Source of the DNA: Flavobacterium aquidurense
Lineage (GTDB): Bacteria > Bacteroidota > Bacteroidia > Flavobacteriales > Flavobacteriaceae
DNA length: 64,000 nucleotides
Direction: 5' to 3'
Assembly (NCBI RefSeq): GCF_001404985.1
Contig: NZ_JRLF01000014.1
Coordinates: 372,001 to 436,000 of the forward strand
Positions 61,032 through 64,000 of the stretch are shown one piece after another (the first letter of the stretch is position 1; every line of letters begins with the position of its first letter). Below the pieces are notes generated by a model. That model was given only the letters and a program-made list of their open reading frames with translations, was not told the DNA's origin and did no database searches. The position numbers and the translations under genes were made by a program.

Positions 61032-61991
61032 ATGAAAAATCTAAAAATAGCCACAGCTCAGTTTGAGAATAAAAGTGGCGATAAAAATTATAACTTATCT
61101 GTAATCGAAAAACTATCTGCAAAAGCGGCTAACGAAGGTTGTGATGTGATTTCGTTTCATGAATGTTCGATAACCGGTTATACTTTTGCACGACATTTAT
61201 CGAAAGAAAAAATGCTGGATTTAGCCGAAATTATCCCCAGTGGAGAAAGCATTCTTAAACTTACTGAAATTGCTAAAAACCATAGTATTATAATATTAGC
61301 AGGATTGTTTGAAAAAGACGAAAATGATAATCTTTTCAAAGCTTATGTTTGTGTCGATAAAAATGGTCTGGTTGCCAAATACAGGAAACTGCATCCTTTT
61401 ATAAATCCTTATTTAACTGCCGGAGATCGTTATTGTATTTTTGAAATCGAAGGCTGGAAATGCGGAATCTTAATTTGCTATGACAATAATATTATCGAAA
61501 ATGTGCGTGCGACAAAACTTTTGGGAGCTGACATTATTTTCATGCCTCACGTAACAATGTGCACGCCTTCTACCCGACCTGGTGCCGGTTTTGTTGCTCC
61601 TGAGCTTTGGGAAAACCGTGAAGCTGATCCTACTTCTTTGCGATTGGAATTTGACGGAATGAAAGGCCGTGACTGGTTAATGAAATGGTTGCCTGCACGA
61701 GCTTATGATAATGCCATTTATGCCGTTTTTTCGAACCCAATTGGAATGGATGATGATCAGCTAAAAAATGGCTGTTCTATGATTATTGATCCTTTTGGAG
61801 ATGTTTTAGCCGAATGCCGCTCTTTTGATGACTCTTTTGCAACCGCAATCCTTACTCCTGAAAAATGCATTCAGGCTGGAGGAAACCGCTACATAAAAGC
61901 CAGAAGACCAGAATTATATAGAAATATTATTGGTCAGGATCACGAATCTGAGCAGAATGTGGTTTGGTTAAACGCAGATGAAAAAAGTTAA
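61032..61991 (+). CDS. Carbon-nitrogen hydrolase (nitrilase superfamily)
   Basis: The 319-residue protein has the catalytic triad E44 (HECSITGY), K119 (KYRKLHPF) and C149 (GILICYDNN). The third motif lacks the glutamic neighbour of true nitrilases, so it is an amidase or carbamoylase-type member. Candidate substrates include N-carbamoyl amines, such as N-carbamoylputrescine. That would suit the polyamine operon next door, but I cannot fix the branch. It has its own TACTTTTG box at 61002-61009. Confidence 0.9.
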   Translation: MKNLKIATAQFENKSGDKNYNLSVIEKLSAKAANEGCDVISFHECSITGYTFARHLSKEKMLDLAEIIPSGESILKLTEIAKNHSIIILAGLFEKDENDNLFKAYVCVDKNGLVAKYRKLHPFINPYLTAGDRYCIFEIEGWKCGILICYDNNIIENVRATKLLGADIIFMPHVTMCTPSTRPGAGFVAPELWENREADPTSLRLEFDGMKGRDWLMKWLPARAYDNAIYAVFSNPIGMDDDQLKNGCSMIIDPFGDVLAECRSFDDSFATAILTPEKCIQAGGNRYIKARRPELYRNIIGQDHESEQNVVWLNADEKS

Positions 61992-62070
61992 AACCAAACT
62001 TTTTACGGTCTTTACGCCTATGAAAAATTATCTTTGAGGAATTCATTAATCATCAGAATAAACCCTAATA

Positions 62071-62577
62071 ATGGAATTTTTTAAAACTACAAATGACGAT
62101 ATCGATGCTGTTTTCGATATTTATAACGAAGCTACATCGTATCAAAAAACGGTCAATAATAAAAGCTGGAGAGGTTTTGAAAGAGCTCTAATAGAAAATG
62201 AAATCGCAGAAAATCGCCATTTTATAATCAAAGAAGGAGACGAAGTTGCCTGTACATTTGTGCTTACTTTTAATGATTTGATTATCTGGAAAGAAGCTGC
62301 TCAGGATCCGGCTGTATATTTGCATCGTATTGCAACAAACCCAAAATTCAGAGGACAATCATATGTCAAAAAAATCATTGACTGGACAAAAGAATATGCC
62401 AAAGAAAATGGCAAAGAATACATTCGTCTTGACACACATAGCGGAAACGAAAGAATAAACAAATATTACACAAGCTGTGGTTTCGAATACAAAGGAATAA
62501 GCACCATCGAATGGACAAGCGAATTACCGGAACATTATAAAGAAGGTTCTTTTAGCTTGTTTGAGATTAAGTTGTAG
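62071..62577 (+). CDS. GNAT-family N-acetyltransferase
   Basis: The 168-residue protein has the GNAT core. The beta-strand VYLHRIATNPKFRGQSYVKKIIDW contains the acetyl-CoA pyrophosphate loop (RGQSYVKK, a variant of RxxGxG). It is followed by IRLDTHSGNERINKYYTSCGFEYKG with the usual Y/GF pattern. Substrate unknown. It lies 79 bp after the nitrilase-family gene on the same strand and ends before a terminator-like stem. Confidence 0.88.
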   Translation: MEFFKTTNDDIDAVFDIYNEATSYQKTVNNKSWRGFERALIENEIAENRHFIIKEGDEVACTFVLTFNDLIIWKEAAQDPAVYLHRIATNPKFRGQSYVKKIIDWTKEYAKENGKEYIRLDTHSGNERINKYYTSCGFEYKGISTIEWTSELPEHYKEGSFSLFEIKL

Positions 62578-62597
62578 ATTCAAATCTTTCTTTTAAT

Positions 62598-62639
62598 AAA
62601 ATAACCCCATTTTGAATTTGCTCACAATGAGGTTATTTT
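62598..62639 (+). terminator. Terminator-like hairpin after the acetyltransferase
   Basis: AAAATAACC (62598-62606) pairs with GGTTATTTT (62631-62639), extended inward by CATTTTGA/TCACAATG with one mismatch. Confidence 0.65.
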
Positions 62640-62721
62640 ATCAAAGAAAAAGCCAATTCTCGTAAATCAATCTAATTTATTGTACTAATTTTACTTTTTA
62701 AAAACGCTAAAAAACTATTCT

Positions 62722-64000
62722 ATGAAAAAACTATTACTCTTTTTTGTTTTTTTATTCATTAATACTATTTATGCCCAATGCTGGCAAAATATTGTCCTTG
62801 GAGGAGCAACTACTATTTTTATAAAAAGTGATGGTACCTTATGGGCAACTGGTTGGAATGAATATGGGCAGTTAGGTGATGGCACAAATGACAACAAAAG
62901 TGTACTAACAAAAATTGGAAATGATAATGATTGGAAATCTGTTACTTTAGGAGCTAACTTACAAACCTTAGCCATAAAAAACGATGGGACTTTATGGGCG
63001 TGGGGACGAAATATAAATGGACAAGTTGGAGACGGAACTAATATAGATAGAAATTTACCAACAAAAATTGGAAATGATAATGACTGGAAGTTTGTTGTTG
63101 CAGGAAGACAACATAGTCTTGCTATAAAAAATGATGGAACTTTATGGGCTTGGGGATCGAATAGTAAAGGAGAGTTAGGGGATGGTACTACAGTAAGCAA
63201 AAATATTCCCACAAAAATAGGTAATGATACTGATTGGAAATCAATAGCTGCTGGTTATCGTTACACAATAGCATTAAAAAATGATGGAAGCTTATGGACT
63301 TGTGGTGATAATGATTGGGGCCAATTAGGAAATGGAAAACCATATATTAGCACAAATATTTTAAGTAAAATTGGCGATTCTAATAATTGGTTATTAATTT
63401 CTACAAGAATTTCAACCTCATCAGCAATACAAAAAGATGGAACCTTATGGACATGGGGAAGTAATCAACAGGGGCAGCTAGGAAATGGAGATGTTGACCA
63501 TAACGTTACAGTGCCAACTCAAATTGGCATTGATAAAAACTGGAAACAAATTGCTAGTGGCGATCTTAATAGTAGTGCAATAAAAACAGACGGAACTTTA
63601 TGGACATGGGGACTAAATGACTACGGCCAGTTAGGAGATGGTACATATATAGATAAATTTATTCCAACTCAAATTGGGAACGCTACCGATTGGGAATCAA
63701 TTTATGCAGGAGGAGGGCATTCAGGAGCTTTAAAAAGCGATGGGACTTTCTGGACTTGGGGACTTAATAGTTCTGGTCAAATAGGGAATGGTACTAATAG
63801 TGATAGTATAAATTATCCAACTCAAGTCAATTGTCCAACTTTAAGAACTGATGACTTTTTAACAACTAAAACATATTCTATTTATCCTAATCCCGCTAAA
63901 GAAATAATTAATATTGAAAATTTTGATAACAAATCTATAAGCAATATTAAAATAATTGATTCCTCTGGAAAATTAGTTTTAAAACAATCTAACAATCTTC
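62722..64000 (+). CDS. Secreted RCC1-repeat protein with type IX sorting domain (cut by window edge)
   Basis: An ATG at 62722 opens a frame of 426 codons to the right edge. It has a signal peptide (MKKLLLFFVFLFINTIYAQ) and then seven RCC1-type repeats of about 50 residues, each with DGTLWxWGxNxxGQLGDG-like units. This predicts a seven-bladed beta-propeller. The tail after 63840 reads SIYPNPAKEIINIEN and then IKIIDSSGKLV, the type A C-terminal domain that directs proteins through the flavobacterial T9SS to the surface. Binding partner unknown. The reverse-strand frame here is a shadow of the repeats. Confidence 0.93.
   Translation, partial: MKKLLLFFVFLFINTIYAQCWQNIVLGGATTIFIKSDGTLWATGWNEYGQLGDGTNDNKSVLTKIGNDNDWKSVTLGANLQTLAIKNDGTLWAWGRNINGQVGDGTNIDRNLPTKIGNDNDWKFVVAGRQHSLAIKNDGTLWAWGSNSKGELGDGTTVSKNIPTKIGNDTDWKSIAAGYRYTIALKNDGSLWTCGDNDWGQLGNGKPYISTNILSKIGDSNNWLLISTRISTSSAIQKDGTLWTWGSNQQGQLGNGDVDHNVTVPTQIGIDKNWKQIASGDLNSSAIKTDGTLWTWGLNDYGQLGDGTYIDKFIPTQIGNATDWESIYAGGGHSGALKSDGTFWTWGLNSSGQIGNGTNSDSINYPTQVNCPTLRTDDFLTTKTYSIYPNPAKEIINIENFDNKSISNIKIIDSSGKLVLKQSNNL

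Noticed and set aside
62769..63212. 147-codon minus-strand ORF with Pro/Ser/Phe repeats
   Set aside because: It mirrors the repetitive RCC1 units of the plus-strand secreted protein and has the composition of an antisense shadow.

Overview
The window looks like a chromosomal segment of a Flavobacterium-type member of the Bacteroidota. It is AT-rich and promoters match the TAnnTTTG (-7) pattern of the phylum. Characteristic features are a MurF-alanine racemase fusion, a DNA polymerase III alpha with an N-terminal exonuclease, a long-tailed ribosomal protein S16, SusC/TonB-type receptors with a carboxypeptidase-regulatory domain, an RGG-tailed RNA-binding protein and a type IX secretion (T9SS) sorting domain. 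No rRNA, tRNA, CRISPR array, complete insertion sequence or prophage was seen.

Layout. 1-7.6 kb: an NtrB/NtrC-like sensor kinase (cut by the left edge) and sigma-54 response regulator face a MacAB-like efflux unit (adaptor, ATPase, permease). A long dyad and a sigma-54-like promoter lie between them. 7.6-13.5 kb: Fe-S assembly genes (mrp, NifU-like), a ferredoxin, a SUKH-family protein, asd and mscL. 13.6-25.3 kb: murF-alr, a PAP2-like membrane protein, outer-membrane proteins, a histidine-rich small protein followed by a TonB receptor, a prolyl oligopeptidase and a Gfo/Idh/MocA oxidoreductase. 25.5-38 kb: dnaE, an SDR/AraC pair and a leuC-leuD-(leuA/cimA-like)-leuB cluster. 38.1-41.2 kb: an RRM protein, rpsP, rimM and a tRNA methyltransferase.

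41.2-50.8 kb is a double-glycine peptide export locus. It has an HlyD adaptor, a peptidase-containing ABC transporter (PCAT), a secreted alpha/beta hydrolase, a peptide with six core cysteines, a VKOR-thioredoxin fusion, three unannotated tandem peptides sharing the core PTKGNGNGN, and a TPR/AraC-type membrane regulator. The four peptides share an SKxxQKTxxGG leader end, so one transporter probably processes all of them. The VKOR-thioredoxin protein is well placed to oxidise the cysteine-rich peptide.

50.9-53.8 kb holds a glutaryl-CoA dehydrogenase-like gene, a DUF3050 gene and a GDSL lipoprotein. 53.8-60 kb is a compact seven-gene minus-strand operon: SpeD-like, DUF4178, a 59-residue membrane protein, DUF350, a membrane-fused spermidine-synthase-like protein, a Tat-type FAD oxidoreductase and a histidine-bearing polytopic protein. 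It resembles a membrane-associated system built on polyamine chemistry, of unknown end product. 60.1-64 kb has an AraC regulator, a nitrilase-family amidohydrolase, a GNAT acetyltransferase and the start of a large secreted RCC1-repeat protein with a T9SS sorting domain.

Many spacers carry near-perfect palindromes or short tandem units, and one carries a structured element that could be a flavobacterial non-coding RNA. Function assignments rest on motif reading only. No database search was run.
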